DNA of 64,000 nucleotides. Origin: Calothrix sp. NIES-2098 (GTDB taxonomy: Bacteria; Cyanobacteriota; Cyanobacteriia; Cyanobacteriales; Nostocaceae). How positions within the stretch are numbered: position 1 is the first letter of the stretch; the number at the start of each line of letters is the position of its first letter. This document shows positions 17,125-26,177 of the stretch, in pieces. Location of the stretch: positions 366,001-430,000 of the forward strand of contig AP018172.1 in NCBI GenBank assembly GCA_002368175.1, read 5' to 3'. The position numbers and the translations under genes were made by a program. The notes below the pieces were generated by a model. The model did not search any database. It was not told the origin of the DNA and saw only the letters and a list, made by a program, of their open reading frames with translations.

Positions 17125-18984
17125 ATGGCTCAGTTTCTCTTAGAGACTGTTTGGCTAGTTCCGTGCTATGCCTTAATAGGTGGGCTTTTAGCCGTTCCTT
17201 GGTCTCCAGGGATCATTCGCCGTACTGGCCCAAGACCGGCGGGTTATGTCAATTTGGTAATGACATTTTTAGCGTTCCTGCATAGTGCGATCGCATTTTT
17301 CGCAACTTGGAATCATCCACCTATAGAAGTATTTATTCCTTGGCTGTCTACAGCTGGTTTAAATCTTACCATCGCTTTAGAAATTTCTTCTATAAGTGTA
17401 GGAGCATTAATTGTAATCACAGGCTTGAATTTCTTGGCGCAAATTTATGCCATTGGTTACATGGAAATGGATTGGGGTTGGGGACGCTTCTATTCTTTAT
17501 TAGGACTATTTGAAGCGGGATTATGTGCCCTAGCTTTGTGTAATAATTTGTTCTTTAGCTATGTAATTCTGGAAGTTCTGACTTTAGGAACCTATTTGCT
17601 AGTTGGCTTATGGTTCAGTCAGCCGTTAGTAGTTACCGGTGCAAGAGATGCTTTCCTCACCAAACGGGTGGGAGACTTATTTCTGCTGATGGGTGTGTTG
17701 GGATTGTGGCCATTAGCCGGAACTTGGGATTATACAGAATTAGCTGAATGGGCAACAACTGCAAATGTTGACCCGACAATTATCACTCTAGTAGGTTTAG
17801 CTTTAATTGCCGGGCCAATGGGTAAATGTGCCCAATTTCCCCTGCATTTGTGGTTGGATGAGGCGATGGAAGGCCCCGTTCCTAGTACAATTTTGCGGAA
17901 CTCGGTGGTAGTTGCGAGTGGCGCGTGGGTACTGATTAAACTGCAACCCGTGTTAACTTTGTCGCCACTGGTTTCTTCAGCCTTGGTAGCAATTGGTGCA
18001 GTTACGGCTATCGGTGCTTCCTTAATTGCGATCGCTCAAATTGATATTAAACGCTGTCAATCTTATTCTGTCAGCGCTTATATGGGTTTGGTGTTTATCG
18101 CAGTGGGTACAAAACAAGACGAAGCAGCATTGTTATTAGTACTGGCTAATGCGGTATCAGCTGCACTGTTAGTTATGAGTACCGGCGGAATCATCTGGAA
18201 CAGCATCACCCAAAATGTTACTCAGTTGGGTGGACTGTGGTCGCGCCGTCCAATTTCTGCAATAGCGTTTATCGTTGGAACTTTGGGGTTAATTGGATTT
18301 CCACCTCTAGGCGGCTTTTGGGCGTTGATGGAATTAACAGATGGACTCTGGGGAACTCAACCTTGGTTGGTTGGTGTGGTTATAGCCGTGAACGCTTTAA
18401 CTGCTGTGAGTTTAACCAGAGAATTTGGTTTGATTTTTGCTGGTAAAGCTCAACAGATGAGCGAGCGATCGCCAGAAGTACACTGGCCAATGTCTTTTCC
18501 AATGGTGATTCTACTAGGCTTTGTTTTACATCTGCCCTTAGTGTTGCAAAGCTTATCACTATTACCTTCTTGGGTAATTCTTAATAAAGATGTTGCGCTG
18601 TTATTAATTTGGTCAACTATTTTTGGTTGTGGTATCACTGGCGTAATTTATTTAGGTAATATTCCTAAACCAATTCGTCTACCTTGGCAACCTTTACAAG
18701 ACTTGTTCGCCTACGATTTTTACACTCCAAAAATCTATCGGATGACGATTATTTTCAGCGTCGCCCAACTTTCCAAGTTTGCTGATATGCTCGATCGTTT
18801 TGTAGTTGATGGGATTGTGAATTTGGTTGGTTTATTCTCCCTATTAACTGGCGAAGGTCTGAAATATAGTACATCTGGTCAAACCCAATTTTATGCTTTC
18901 ACTGTGCTTTTAGGTGTTGGTGTATTGGGAATGTGGGTAACTTGGCCATACTGGGGAGTGCAAGTTTTAAATTTCATGTTTTAG
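17125..18984 (+). CDS. ndhF: NDH-1 subunit F of the CO2-uptake type (NdhF3/NdhF4-like)
   Basis: The protein is 619 residues with about 15 membrane helices and no soluble domain. It is the proton-pumping subunit 5 homologue at the tip of the thylakoid NDH-1 membrane arm. Conserved pieces include LTKRVGDLFLLMG, GKCAQFPLHLWLDEAMEGP and the Lys-containing IAQIDIKRCQSYS. Tyr41 and Glu114 match residues that, as I recall from the Thermosynechococcus NDH-1MS structure, line the CO2-hydration site with CupA. That and its clustering with ndhD and a Cup-type gene mark it as the CO2-uptake form, not the respiratory NdhF1. F3 (low-CO2 induced) and F4 (constitutive) cannot be separated by eye. GAGG precedes the ATG. 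Leader dyads suggest LysR-type control. Confidence 0.88.
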   Translation: MAQFLLETVWLVPCYALIGGLLAVPWSPGIIRRTGPRPAGYVNLVMTFLAFLHSAIAFFATWNHPPIEVFIPWLSTAGLNLTIALEISSISVGALIVITGLNFLAQIYAIGYMEMDWGWGRFYSLLGLFEAGLCALALCNNLFFSYVILEVLTLGTYLLVGLWFSQPLVVTGARDAFLTKRVGDLFLLMGVLGLWPLAGTWDYTELAEWATTANVDPTIITLVGLALIAGPMGKCAQFPLHLWLDEAMEGPVPSTILRNSVVVASGAWVLIKLQPVLTLSPLVSSALVAIGAVTAIGASLIAIAQIDIKRCQSYSVSAYMGLVFIAVGTKQDEAALLLVLANAVSAALLVMSTGGIIWNSITQNVTQLGGLWSRRPISAIAFIVGTLGLIGFPPLGGFWALMELTDGLWGTQPWLVGVVIAVNALTAVSLTREFGLIFAGKAQQMSERSPEVHWPMSFPMVILLGFVLHLPLVLQSLSLLPSWVILNKDVALLLIWSTIFGCGITGVIYLGNIPKPIRLPWQPLQDLFAYDFYTPKIYRMTIIFSVAQLSKFADMLDRFVVDGIVNLVGLFSLLTGEGLKYSTSGQTQFYAFTVLLGVGVLGMWVTWPYWGVQVLNFMF

Positions 18985-18991
18985 GAACTTG

Positions 18992-19017
18992 GGGTTTGGG
19001 GAATAGCCCCTAAACCC
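18992..19017. repeat. Hairpin between ndhF and the carbonic anhydrase gene
   Basis: GGGTTTGGGG pairs with CCCCTAAACCC across a 5-base loop, starting 8 bp after the ndhF stop. It could be an attenuator or a processing site within the operon. It has no T-run. Confidence 0.5.
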
Positions 19018-19089
19018 TTGTTCATCCCGATTACACAATTTTTAAAGACGATTTAAAAGCTAACCATTTTCAAGTGTGAGGAGAAGACA

Positions 19090-19812
19090 ATGAAAAACAA
19101 CTATCGCCAAGCAAATGTTTCTCGTAGAAATTTACTCAAACTAAGCGCAGGCGCAATTGGTGCAGGAGTATTAACAGCCGGAGTGGGTTCAAATTTAGTT
19201 GCACCTGAAAAAGTCTCAGCACAACCAGAAAAAAATGATATTACTCCCGACCAAGCATTAAAAGAATTAGTGGATGGAAATAATAGGTTTGTTAAAGCAA
19301 AAAAACGCAATCCCCATCAAAGTTTAAAACGCTTACAGGAAGTTGCTAAAGGTCAAAAACCGTTTGCCTCGATTTTAGGTTGTGCAGATTCGCGAGTTCC
19401 TTCAGAGATTATTTTCGATCAGGGGCTTGGAGATTTATTTGTTTGTCGTGTAGCTGGTAATATCGCAACTAATGAAGAAACTGGTAGCTTAGAATTTGGC
19501 AGCTTAGTATTAGGCTCAAAGCTAATCATGGTACTAGGTCATGAAAGATGTGGTGCTGTAGATGCCACTATCAAAGGTGCCCAAGTACCTGGGAAAATTG
19601 GTAGCTTACTAGAAGCAATTAAACCTGCTGTAGACAAATCTCAAGGACAAGCAGGAGATAAATTAGAGAATGCTTGTAAGGCTAATATTGCATTGCAAGT
19701 TGAGAATTTAAAGTCATCACCAGTCCTCGCTGATTTAATCAAAGCAGGCAAATTGAAAGTAGTTGGTGGTTATTACGATTTAGATACTGGTAAAGTCAGT
19801 CTAGTTAGTTAG
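19090..19812 (+). CDS. Beta-class carbonic anhydrase with Tat signal
   Basis: The protein is 240 residues, with a GAGGAGA ribosome site 6 bp before the ATG. The N-terminus carries a twin-arginine signal (SRRNLLKL at 11-18, then a hydrophobic stretch and a cleavage region near VSAQ), so the enzyme is probably exported folded to the periplasm or thylakoid lumen. The catalytic zinc set is intact: Cys98 (GCADSR), His151 and Cys154 (LGHERCGA), with the Asp100-Arg102 dyad. The reaction is CO2 + H2O to HCO3- + H+. It resembles the EcaB/CahB group. It lies between ndhF and ndhD of a CO2-uptake NDH-1 complex on the same strand. It could therefore handle CO2 leaking past the pump, or supply protons or CO2 on the lumenal side. 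Confidence 0.9.
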   Translation: MKNNYRQANVSRRNLLKLSAGAIGAGVLTAGVGSNLVAPEKVSAQPEKNDITPDQALKELVDGNNRFVKAKKRNPHQSLKRLQEVAKGQKPFASILGCADSRVPSEIIFDQGLGDLFVCRVAGNIATNEETGSLEFGSLVLGSKLIMVLGHERCGAVDATIKGAQVPGKIGSLLEAIKPAVDKSQGQAGDKLENACKANIALQVENLKSSPVLADLIKAGKLKVVGGYYDLDTGKVSLVS

Positions 19813-19819
19813 TAGCCAA

Positions 19820-19905
19820 TGGTCATCTGTCATTTGTCATTTTTCATTTGTTATTTCTACTTTTCCTTTCCCTTGACATTTGATTATTGACATTTGACCA
19901 TTGTC
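19820..19905. repeat. STRR-type heptamer repeat (TCATTTG)
   Basis: Degenerate TCATCTG/TCATTTG/TGACATT units fill the gap between the carbonic anhydrase gene and ndhD and create an accidental TTG-started extension of ndhD. Confidence 0.65.
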
Positions 19906-19947
19906 ATCTTTCAAAATTTCCCGTTGTACTCATTTACCCAAATTGCC

Positions 19948-21447
19948 ATGTTAAGTGTTCTGATTTGGCTCCCGATTTTAGCAGCAGCTATTATCGCCGT
20001 AATTCCGAAAAATCTGCCTGCTAATACTGTGCGGTTAAGTGCATTATACTTTGCTGCCGTAGTTCTACTCTGGAATATTTTTATTCTGTTCAAATTTGAT
20101 ATCAGCAATCCAGGAATGCAATTTCAAGAGTATCTACCTTGGAATGAAACTCTTGGTTTGAGCTATCAATTAGGAGTAGATGGACTTTCCATATTGATGT
20201 TGGTTTTAAATAGCCTACTTACCTGGATTGCTATTTACAGCAGCAGCAAAGAAACACAAAGACCTCGGCTTTTTTACTCGCTAATTTTATTAGTGAGTGG
20301 TGGGGTAGCAGGTGCATTTTTAGCAGAGAATTTGCTGCTATTCTTCTTGTTCTATGAACTAGAATTAATTCCCTTCTATTTACTAATTTCTATTTGGGGA
20401 GGGGAAAAAAGAGCTTATGCAGGTATTAAATTCCTGATTTACACTGCTGTTTCTGGAGCATTAATCTTAGCAACTTTCTTGGGTATGGTGTGGCTAACTG
20501 GTTCTACCAGTTTCGCTTTTGATGCAGTCTCTACCCAAACCCTGTCTAGCGTATTGCAAATAGTCCTACTTTCAGGAATCATATTAGGTTTTGGCATCAA
20601 AATTCCCTTGGTTCCCTTCCATACTTGGCTACCCGATGCTTATGTGGAAGCTTCAGCACCCATTGCGATTCTTTTGGGTGGTGTATTAGCAAAGTTGGGC
20701 ACCTACGGACTGTTAAGATTTGGCATGGGGATGTTTCCTCAAGCGTGGAGTATGTTCGCACCAACATTGGCAATTTGGGGTGCAGTGAGTGCAATTTATG
20801 GGGCGGTAGTGGCGATCGCGCAAAAAGATATCAAGCGCATGGTAGCATACAGTTCCATTGGTCACATGGGTTATATTCTGCTAGCTGGTGCTGCTAGTAA
20901 TGCCTTAGCGCTGGTTGGTGCTGTCGCCCAAATGTTTAGCCACGGTTTAATTCTGGCTATCTTGTTCCATTTGGTGGGAGTCGTCGAAACCAAAGTTGGA
21001 ACTCGCGAATTAGATAAACTCAATGGTTTAATGAGTCCTATTCGGGGTTTACCTTTAATCAGTGCTTTGCTGGTATTAAGTGGAATGGCGAGTGCTGGTA
21101 TTCCTGGTTTAACAGGTTTCGTGGCAGAATTTATCGTTTTCCAAGGAAGTTTCACGGCGTTTCCTCTTCCCACAATATTGTGTGTAGTTGCTAGTGGTTT
21201 AACTGCGGTTTATTTTGTCATCCTTCTCAACCGCACTTGTTTTGGCAGACTCGACAATTTAGCTTACTATCCGAAAGTGCAATGGTTTGAGAAAACTCCT
21301 GCGTTAATTTTGGCAGCTTTAATCATCTTTTTGGGAGTACAACCAACTTGGTTAGTGCGTTGGAGTGAACCCACAACTACCGCAATGGTGGCTGCAATTC
21401 CCGCAGTGGAAAAAACTGTAAACTCGGAAATTGCTTTGAAACCATAA
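19948..21447 (+). CDS. ndhD: NDH-1 subunit D of the CO2-uptake type (NdhD3/NdhD4-like)
   Basis: The protein is 499 residues from ATG 19948 (MLSVLIWLPILAAAI), the usual NdhD start; the 18-residue extension to TTG 19894 is encoded by a repeat. About 14 membrane helices are visible. Conserved features include the Glu of FLFYELELIPFYLLISIWGG, KIPLVPFHTWLPDAYVEA with the quinone-pump Lys/His pattern, and AIAQKDIKRMVAYSSIGHMG. It is the subunit 4 homologue of the thylakoid NDH-1 membrane arm that pairs with the neighbouring NdhF in the complex that drives CO2 hydration. It is separated from the Cup-type gene by a lipid-type gene and a repeat, but all are on one strand. Confidence 0.9.
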   Translation: MLSVLIWLPILAAAIIAVIPKNLPANTVRLSALYFAAVVLLWNIFILFKFDISNPGMQFQEYLPWNETLGLSYQLGVDGLSILMLVLNSLLTWIAIYSSSKETQRPRLFYSLILLVSGGVAGAFLAENLLLFFLFYELELIPFYLLISIWGGEKRAYAGIKFLIYTAVSGALILATFLGMVWLTGSTSFAFDAVSTQTLSSVLQIVLLSGIILGFGIKIPLVPFHTWLPDAYVEASAPIAILLGGVLAKLGTYGLLRFGMGMFPQAWSMFAPTLAIWGAVSAIYGAVVAIAQKDIKRMVAYSSIGHMGYILLAGAASNALALVGAVAQMFSHGLILAILFHLVGVVETKVGTRELDKLNGLMSPIRGLPLISALLVLSGMASAGIPGLTGFVAEFIVFQGSFTAFPLPTILCVVASGLTAVYFVILLNRTCFGRLDNLAYYPKVQWFEKTPALILAALIIFLGVQPTWLVRWSEPTTTAMVAAIPAVEKTVNSEIALKP

Positions 21448-21540
21448 TGAATTTTACTTTGCGACGGCAGTTGCTTCAAGTCGGGAAACCCGCCCAACGC
21501 ACTGCCTCATCTTTGCGCCCTTGCGTGAGAATTTTGATAA

Positions 21541-21613
21541 ACGAACCGCAAAGGCGCGTTCGGCGAAGCCGTTCCCGAAGGGTAGTACACGAAGGACAGA
21601 AAGCAAAGAAGAG
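21541..21613. repeat. Interspersed cyanobacterial repeat (accgcaaaggcgcg... family)
   Basis: A relative of the element at 4781-4860, with internal palindromes (CGGCGAAGCCG; TTCCCGAAGGG). It lies between ndhD and the phosphatidyltransferase gene. A short frame across it (21447-21632) is not considered a gene. Confidence 0.6.
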
Positions 21614-21673
21614 GTTTTTTCAATTGATTTAAGATTGCTATAAGGAGTTACGCATCAATAATCAGGAGGAAGG

Positions 21674-22273
21674 ATGAACCTGAAATTAATTCCCAGCGGA
21701 CTAGTACTATTTCGCTTTTTAATTGCGCCCTTTCTTCTCTGGGATGCCCTTGATGGTAAAACTAGTATTTGGTTCATCGTTGGCTTTGTCGCCGCCTTCC
21801 TCTCAGATATTTTTGATGGCATTATTGCCCGTAGACTTGGTGTTAGTACCGCCGAATTAAGACAAGCTGATAGTTGGGCTGATGTTTGCCTTTTTAGCTG
21901 CATATTTGTGAGTGCTTGGCAAGTACATCAAGATGTTTTAATTGCTTATCGCCTACCTCTACTTACAGTTTTTTTTGCTCAGTTAGTTTGGTGGATAGTG
22001 AATTTATTTAAATATGGTAAACCTGCTAGCTATCACACCTATTCGGCTAAGTTTTGGGGTATTACTCTTGCCATTGCCATTATTTCTTTATTCGGTTTTA
22101 ACTATGCAGGAATTTCTCTTTGGCTAACTTGTATTGCTGGTTTAATTTACAGTATCGAAGAAATAGCCATGACAATTATTCTGCCAGTGTGGACGCACGA
22201 TGTTTTAAGCATTTTTCACGCCCTAAAAATACGCGAACAATTATTAATACAAAAAAACGAAATGGCATCATAG
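21674..22273 (+). CDS. CDP-alcohol phosphatidyltransferase family protein
   Basis: The protein is 199 residues, with AGGAGGA 5 bp before the ATG. About five to six membrane helices are visible. The family signature is clear at about residues 42-72: SDIFDGIIARRLG followed by ADSWADV, which supplies the DxxDGxxAR...D...D acidic cluster that binds Mg and the CDP headgroup. Such enzymes join a CDP-activated diacylglycerol or alcohol to a second alcohol (for example in phosphatidylglycerol or cardiolipin synthesis). The substrate is unknown. Its position between ndhD and the Cup-type gene could be chance or could reflect a lipid requirement of the thylakoid complex. Confidence 0.8.
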   Translation: MNLKLIPSGLVLFRFLIAPFLLWDALDGKTSIWFIVGFVAAFLSDIFDGIIARRLGVSTAELRQADSWADVCLFSCIFVSAWQVHQDVLIAYRLPLLTVFFAQLVWWIVNLFKYGKPASYHTYSAKFWGITLAIAIISLFGFNYAGISLWLTCIAGLIYSIEEIAMTIILPVWTHDVLSIFHALKIREQLLIQKNEMAS

Positions 22274-22303
22274 TCATCACAAATGACTAATGACTAATGA
22301 CAG
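22272..22303. repeat. STRR-type heptamer repeat (AATGACT units)
   Basis: Tandem AATGACTAATGACTAATGACA between the phosphatidyltransferase and the CO2-hydration gene. Confidence 0.65.
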
Positions 22304-22342
22304 CCTTCAAAAAAAATCTTACAACTCAAATAGGATTGGAAG

Positions 22343-23662
22343 ATGACAGCAACTTTTGATAAAGCAACTAAATTACCTCCTTCCCGCCATGAATTTGCGG
22401 AAGTAATTCATCGCTTAGAAGCTGGCGGTTCTATGCTACCCGATACGCCAGAAAACCTGATGCAAATTATCGGTATTTATAAAGCTTATGCTGTGCCGAT
22501 GGATTTCTACTGGCGGGACTTACTTTATATTGCAGAACGGGAATTTTTAAATCCCTTTCCCTTCTTTAAATACTTCTTACGCAAAGAGTATTTAGACTTA
22601 CATAATCATTATGCTGGTGATGATGCCGATTTAAGAATTTGGCGCGGCCCGGCTACAGCCCATCCCGAATTACTGGCATTTATTGAAAAGGGTGAAACTG
22701 GCAAAATGCCAAAATTATTTCACCATTTATTCCACGATCGCATTAATATGGAGTTTGCTGAAGCTTGTATGCGGGCTATGCTTTGGCATCGTCATATGTA
22801 TGCGCCAGTAAACCAATTTGATGCTTACTTAGACTCAGACGAATATAGAGCTAACGCCGATAGGGCAATTAAAGCTTACTTTAAAGGCAACCCGGTAATG
22901 TTGGCACTGCACAAGATGTTCCCCGATATGTTTTTGGAACAGTGCCGCCAGATGTCATATTACTCTAACCTGGGTTTATTCTGGGAAGTTATGGCCCCCG
23001 TGTTCTTTGAAATGTCGGATATCTACGACGAAGGCGGGTTTAAAGGTGTCCCCGACGCCATGAACTTTTTGGTTAACGGCATTTTTGCGATCGCAGGTCG
23101 TCCAATTTACCATCATGTATATATTGATGGGGAATGCTACGAAATCATTCCCAAATCCAAAGGTTTCACCTGGCTATACGAAGCCGCACTACCTTATGTA
23201 GAAGCAGTTTTCTACCGTACTGCACCTTTCCGTGGTACAAAATCTTATAATGCTCAAGCAGGTCAAGTACCTGACGATCAAAAAGATTTCCACTATGGCA
23301 TTCTCTACGCTGATGTCTTCCCTGTAGGTACTGCTGGTATCCCACCCACATTATTAATGCAAGATATGCTGCACTTCTTGCCTCAATATCTTGTTGACTA
23401 TTACCAACAATATTGCCGTGGCGAAGAAGATATGTTGATTCAGTTGGGAGTTAGTTTCCAACGTTCTATGTACAACGTAACTTCGGCAGTAATTCAAGCA
23501 TTGCGAACTGCACTTTTATATCCACTAGATGACCAAAATCCCAAGCATTTACAAGCGAACCGGGAATTTTTTGAAGCCCAGCTAAACCGCTTTACCCGTG
23601 CTGATTACAATATGCGTGATGCAGCGCGTTTACGGGATGTTCAACGCCAGGATTACAGATAA
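22343..23662 (+). CDS. CO2 hydration protein of NDH-1 (CupA/CupB, ChpY/ChpX family)
   Basis: The protein is 439 residues from ATG 22343 (GGAAG upstream). It is a soluble, helix-rich protein typical of the Cup/Chp family, which sits on the NdhF/NdhD end of NDH-1 and converts CO2 to bicarbonate using redox energy. The segment HHLFHDRIN contains His128 and Arg133. Their spacing equals the CupA zinc ligands I recall from the Thermosynechococcus structure (His130, Arg135). With Tyr41 and Glu114 of the neighbouring NdhF, the zinc site looks complete. No cupS-like (fasciclin) gene follows, so the assignment to the CupA or CupB branch is open. Last gene of the plus-strand cluster. Confidence 0.88.
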   Translation: MTATFDKATKLPPSRHEFAEVIHRLEAGGSMLPDTPENLMQIIGIYKAYAVPMDFYWRDLLYIAEREFLNPFPFFKYFLRKEYLDLHNHYAGDDADLRIWRGPATAHPELLAFIEKGETGKMPKLFHHLFHDRINMEFAEACMRAMLWHRHMYAPVNQFDAYLDSDEYRANADRAIKAYFKGNPVMLALHKMFPDMFLEQCRQMSYYSNLGLFWEVMAPVFFEMSDIYDEGGFKGVPDAMNFLVNGIFAIAGRPIYHHVYIDGECYEIIPKSKGFTWLYEAALPYVEAVFYRTAPFRGTKSYNAQAGQVPDDQKDFHYGILYADVFPVGTAGIPPTLLMQDMLHFLPQYLVDYYQQYCRGEEDMLIQLGVSFQRSMYNVTSAVIQALRTALLYPLDDQNPKHLQANREFFEAQLNRFTRADYNMRDAARLRDVQRQDYR

Positions 23663-23711
23663 TTCGTAATACTTCGACTTGCGAGAGTACAAGTTCGTAA
23701 TTTTTTCTTAG

Positions 23712-23739
23712 GGTGTGTTATGCCGGAGGCTAACGCACC
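23712..23739. repeat. Interspersed palindrome (GGTGTGTTA ... TAACGCACC)
   Basis: GGTGTGTTA (23712-23720) and TAACGCACC (23731-23739) pair around a 10-base loop. A related fragment lies at about 23836-23868. This is a common cyanobacterial intergenic repeat, here between convergent genes. Confidence 0.6.
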
Positions 23740-23871
23740 TTATATTTTTGCTAATGCTGAATCAACTTGAGGGTTTCCGGAATCAATTTCAGGGTTGACG
23801 TTTCCGTATTGCCGTGACAAAGAATGTAAATTGTTGATGGTGTTCGGTGCGTTCCGCTGCCCGACAACACA

Positions 23872-25059
23872 CTAAGAAAGTTCTGATAATTTCCCATCAA
23901 GACGACGAAATAAAAATATCCAAATTGGTAGGGAACTGTTAATTGCAATTAGTCTGACTAAATGCCCTGTGGTGACAACTTCCACATTATGATTCAATAC
24001 CAAAGAAACTAAAATCATTTCTGCTGAACCGCCTGGTGCTGTCACCAATAGACAAGTTAACCAATCCCAAGAAGTTAATTGCATGGCTAGCATAGCAGCG
24101 ATCGCACCTGCGAATACAGTCATTACTACAGACATCACCGCATAGCCTATAGTGCGTTTTCCGAAAGTCGGTTTATCTCCCCAATACTCACCAATGGTAA
24201 TTCCTAACAGCATTTGACCAACGATATTCAGCAATGACGGTGGTGTAAAGTGAAGATCGTGGACAAAAGGCAGCAAATTTAGTACGGGATTCAATCCGAT
24301 ACCAATTAACAAAGCCCCAAAAAAATCACCTGCGGGAATCTTAAATAAGATTGACAGATAAACAGCTAATCCAGTTATCGCCAGTGCTAACAAGAGTAAT
24401 CCTAATTGCGATGGCTCAAAACTCAACAAATTACCTTGAATGGCGATTGTTTGTGGATTCCAAGCATTACCAACTGTAGTTCTAGCGATAAAAGGAATTA
24501 GAAAAACTACAGTTGTGACGCGCAAAGCTTGAACTAATGCTACTAGAGTGACATTTCTGCCATAATCAGCAGCAATAGCAGCCATAATTCCCACGCCACC
24601 GGGTACTGTAGCTAGCATTGCTGTTAATAAATTAGTTTTGCTGAGGCGGGAATAAATATAGCCAATCCCGCTACCACATAGTAGAAGAAAAAAAGTTAGT
24701 AAAATAAAAATTGGAATCCCAGAAGCTACACTAGCTAAATCGCTATGAGTACTTGAGGCTCCAACTGTTAATCCTACCAATGCCATACCAACCTTTCTAG
24801 CAGTTCGGTTAGGTTTGGGAGAATATTGATAGAAAATTCGGCATCCTTGCAAAACTACAGTACCCGCAGCAATTCCGCCAAATATCCAAGCAATTCCTCC
24901 AATGTGGAACCTTGCTAAACCTAAACCTAAAGGTAAAGCCAGCAGCATTTCTAAAACTAGAACAGCCAGTTGCTTGATAAATAGGTTTTGTGAAGCAACG
25001 GTAGGATTTTCAGCAGTGGATTCCTCCACTATGGGAGCAATGCTAAAACTATGATTCAT
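23872..25059 (-). CDS. AbrB-type membrane permease-like protein (Pfam AbrB family)
   Basis: The protein is 395 residues with about 10 hydrophobic helices in two similar halves. Each half has a VPGG/APGG motif (TVPGGVGIMAAIAADYGRN and VTAPGGSAEMILVSLVLNHN) followed by VxxxHLVR- or VQALR-type segments, which is characteristic of the duplicated AbrB / ammonia-monooxygenase-like membrane family. Despite the name, it is not the DNA-binding AbrB. A role in small-molecule transport is suspected for the family, without a firm substrate. Start ATG 25059. It converges with the CO2-uptake operon across a repeat. Confidence 0.78.
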   Translation of the reverse strand: MNHSFSIAPIVEESTAENPTVASQNLFIKQLAVLVLEMLLALPLGLGLARFHIGGIAWIFGGIAAGTVVLQGCRIFYQYSPKPNRTARKVGMALVGLTVGASSTHSDLASVASGIPIFILLTFFLLLCGSGIGYIYSRLSKTNLLTAMLATVPGGVGIMAAIAADYGRNVTLVALVQALRVTTVVFLIPFIARTTVGNAWNPQTIAIQGNLLSFEPSQLGLLLLALAITGLAVYLSILFKIPAGDFFGALLIGIGLNPVLNLLPFVHDLHFTPPSLLNIVGQMLLGITIGEYWGDKPTFGKRTIGYAVMSVVMTVFAGAIAAMLAMQLTSWDWLTCLLVTAPGGSAEMILVSLVLNHNVEVVTTGHLVRLIAINSSLPIWIFLFRRLDGKLSELS

Positions 25060-25239
25060 TGATAAGGCGCGTTTTACATTAGTTTAACTTTGCACATCAG
25101 CTAATGCGATCGCGCAATACCCTAGAAAAGCTGTCAATTCCAACTTTCTTACCAATGACATAGAATTTGGGAACAAAGAATGTAGCTTTAGCATTATCAA
25201 AAGCAGTTTTTAAATAGTTTTTGTATTTAATCTTACAGC

Positions 25240-25265
25240 AAGGACACAACATAAGTTGTGCCCTT
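25240..25265. repeat. Interspersed palindrome (AAGGACACAAC/GTTGTGCCCTT)
   Basis: Arms of 11 bases with one mismatch around ATAA. It is one of the 'GGGCAC-AACG' type palindromes scattered through cyanobacterial genomes, lying between two minus-strand genes. Confidence 0.6.
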
Positions 25266-25316
25266 ACTTACAAACTTGATTTTTGCTAGTATCTAGTGGT
25301 TGATTGATTCAGCTAA

Positions 25317-25655
25317 TTAGTCTTCATCAAGAGCTGGAAAAGCTTCCTCAAACTGCCACAACTCATCCTTGTGTTTCATAAACCAAATCCGAGTTTCTGG
25401 TGTTAATTGACTCCAAATTATTTCCACAGAAATATGAGGAGATGCATATCGATACTGCTCGCCAAGTGCTTTAAGATTTTCTGCTACATCAAGAGGAACG
25501 CCAAACTCTCGCCAGTCAACTTTGATATGTCTGCCAGAGAGTCCGGCTGCGGGGTCAAAAATAATTTGTGCAGCTCTGATTAAATCGGCAAAGTGATTTG
25601 CTTTCAGCCCGGTTATTTGTTGAATTTGGGGTGATTCATTATGCTGTTGAGACAT
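25317..25655 (-). CDS. Conserved-type hypothetical protein (112 residues)
   Basis: A soluble, acidic small protein with a typical composition and an ATG start at 25655. The central part (KVDWREFGVPLDVAENLKALGEQYRYASPHISVEIIWSQL) looks like one helical domain. I do not recognise the family. It is the last gene of a minus-strand row after the DUF2358 gene (86 bp apart). Confidence 0.55.
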   Translation of the reverse strand: MSQQHNESPQIQQITGLKANHFADLIRAAQIIFDPAAGLSGRHIKVDWREFGVPLDVAENLKALGEQYRYASPHISVEIIWSQLTPETRIWFMKHKDELWQFEEAFPALDED

Positions 25656-25741
25656 GTCGCTGGAGTGGTGAAGAACGATCGTTAATTGAACTTACTGCCA
25701 GAGATTTTTATCCCAATTTCTCTAGTGTAGCGCACAGCCGC

Positions 25742-26158
25742 TTAGGCATCTTCACCTTTGATGATAAACTGCCGCAAAATCTCTCCGGGTTTCCTATCCC
25801 AAGTATCGATATGTTCGTATATTAAATTGTCTCGATTGAGTTTATAGGTTGAATAACCATTAAAAAATATCTTTGCTTTCCAAGGAACGCGCAATACACC
25901 CCGAACTGTCCACTTAGCTAAAATTGTATCTTCTGCCGATTGATATACTTCATGCAAATCAAAATAAATTTGTGTAAAAAATAGCCGAGCGTGAAATCTT
26001 AAAGTCCAAAATATAATCCGATAGTTGAATTTATATTTAAACTTATTTACCGGGTCGCGAAAATAGATATTTTGTGTATATATGTCATAAGAAATATCTT
26101 TTTCAAATAGAGTTGGCAAATCATTTTTCAGAATATTTATTACCTGTTCTACCTGCAT
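25742..26158 (-). CDS. DUF2358 family protein
   Basis: 138 residues if the start is ATG 26158, which has GTGGAG at a good distance; an upstream start at 26173 adds five residues. The pattern (VINILKNDLPTLFEKDISYDIYTQNIYFRDPVNKFKYKFNYRIIFWTLRF, AKWTVRGVLRVPWKAKIFFNGYS) fits DUF2358, a SnoaL/NTF2-like family of cyanobacteria and plastids with no known reaction. The gap to the glycosidase-like gene upstream is about 20 bp, so the two are surely in one operon. Confidence 0.75.
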   Translation of the reverse strand: MQVEQVINILKNDLPTLFEKDISYDIYTQNIYFRDPVNKFKYKFNYRIIFWTLRFHARLFFTQIYFDLHEVYQSAEDTILAKWTVRGVLRVPWKAKIFFNGYSTYKLNRDNLIYEHIDTWDRKPGEILRQFIIKGEDA

Positions 26159-26177
26159 TGACGCTCCACTCACCTAG

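Noticed and set aside
21447..21632. 61-residue frame after ndhD
   Set aside because: Runs through an interspersed repeat and has Arg-rich repeat-like composition.
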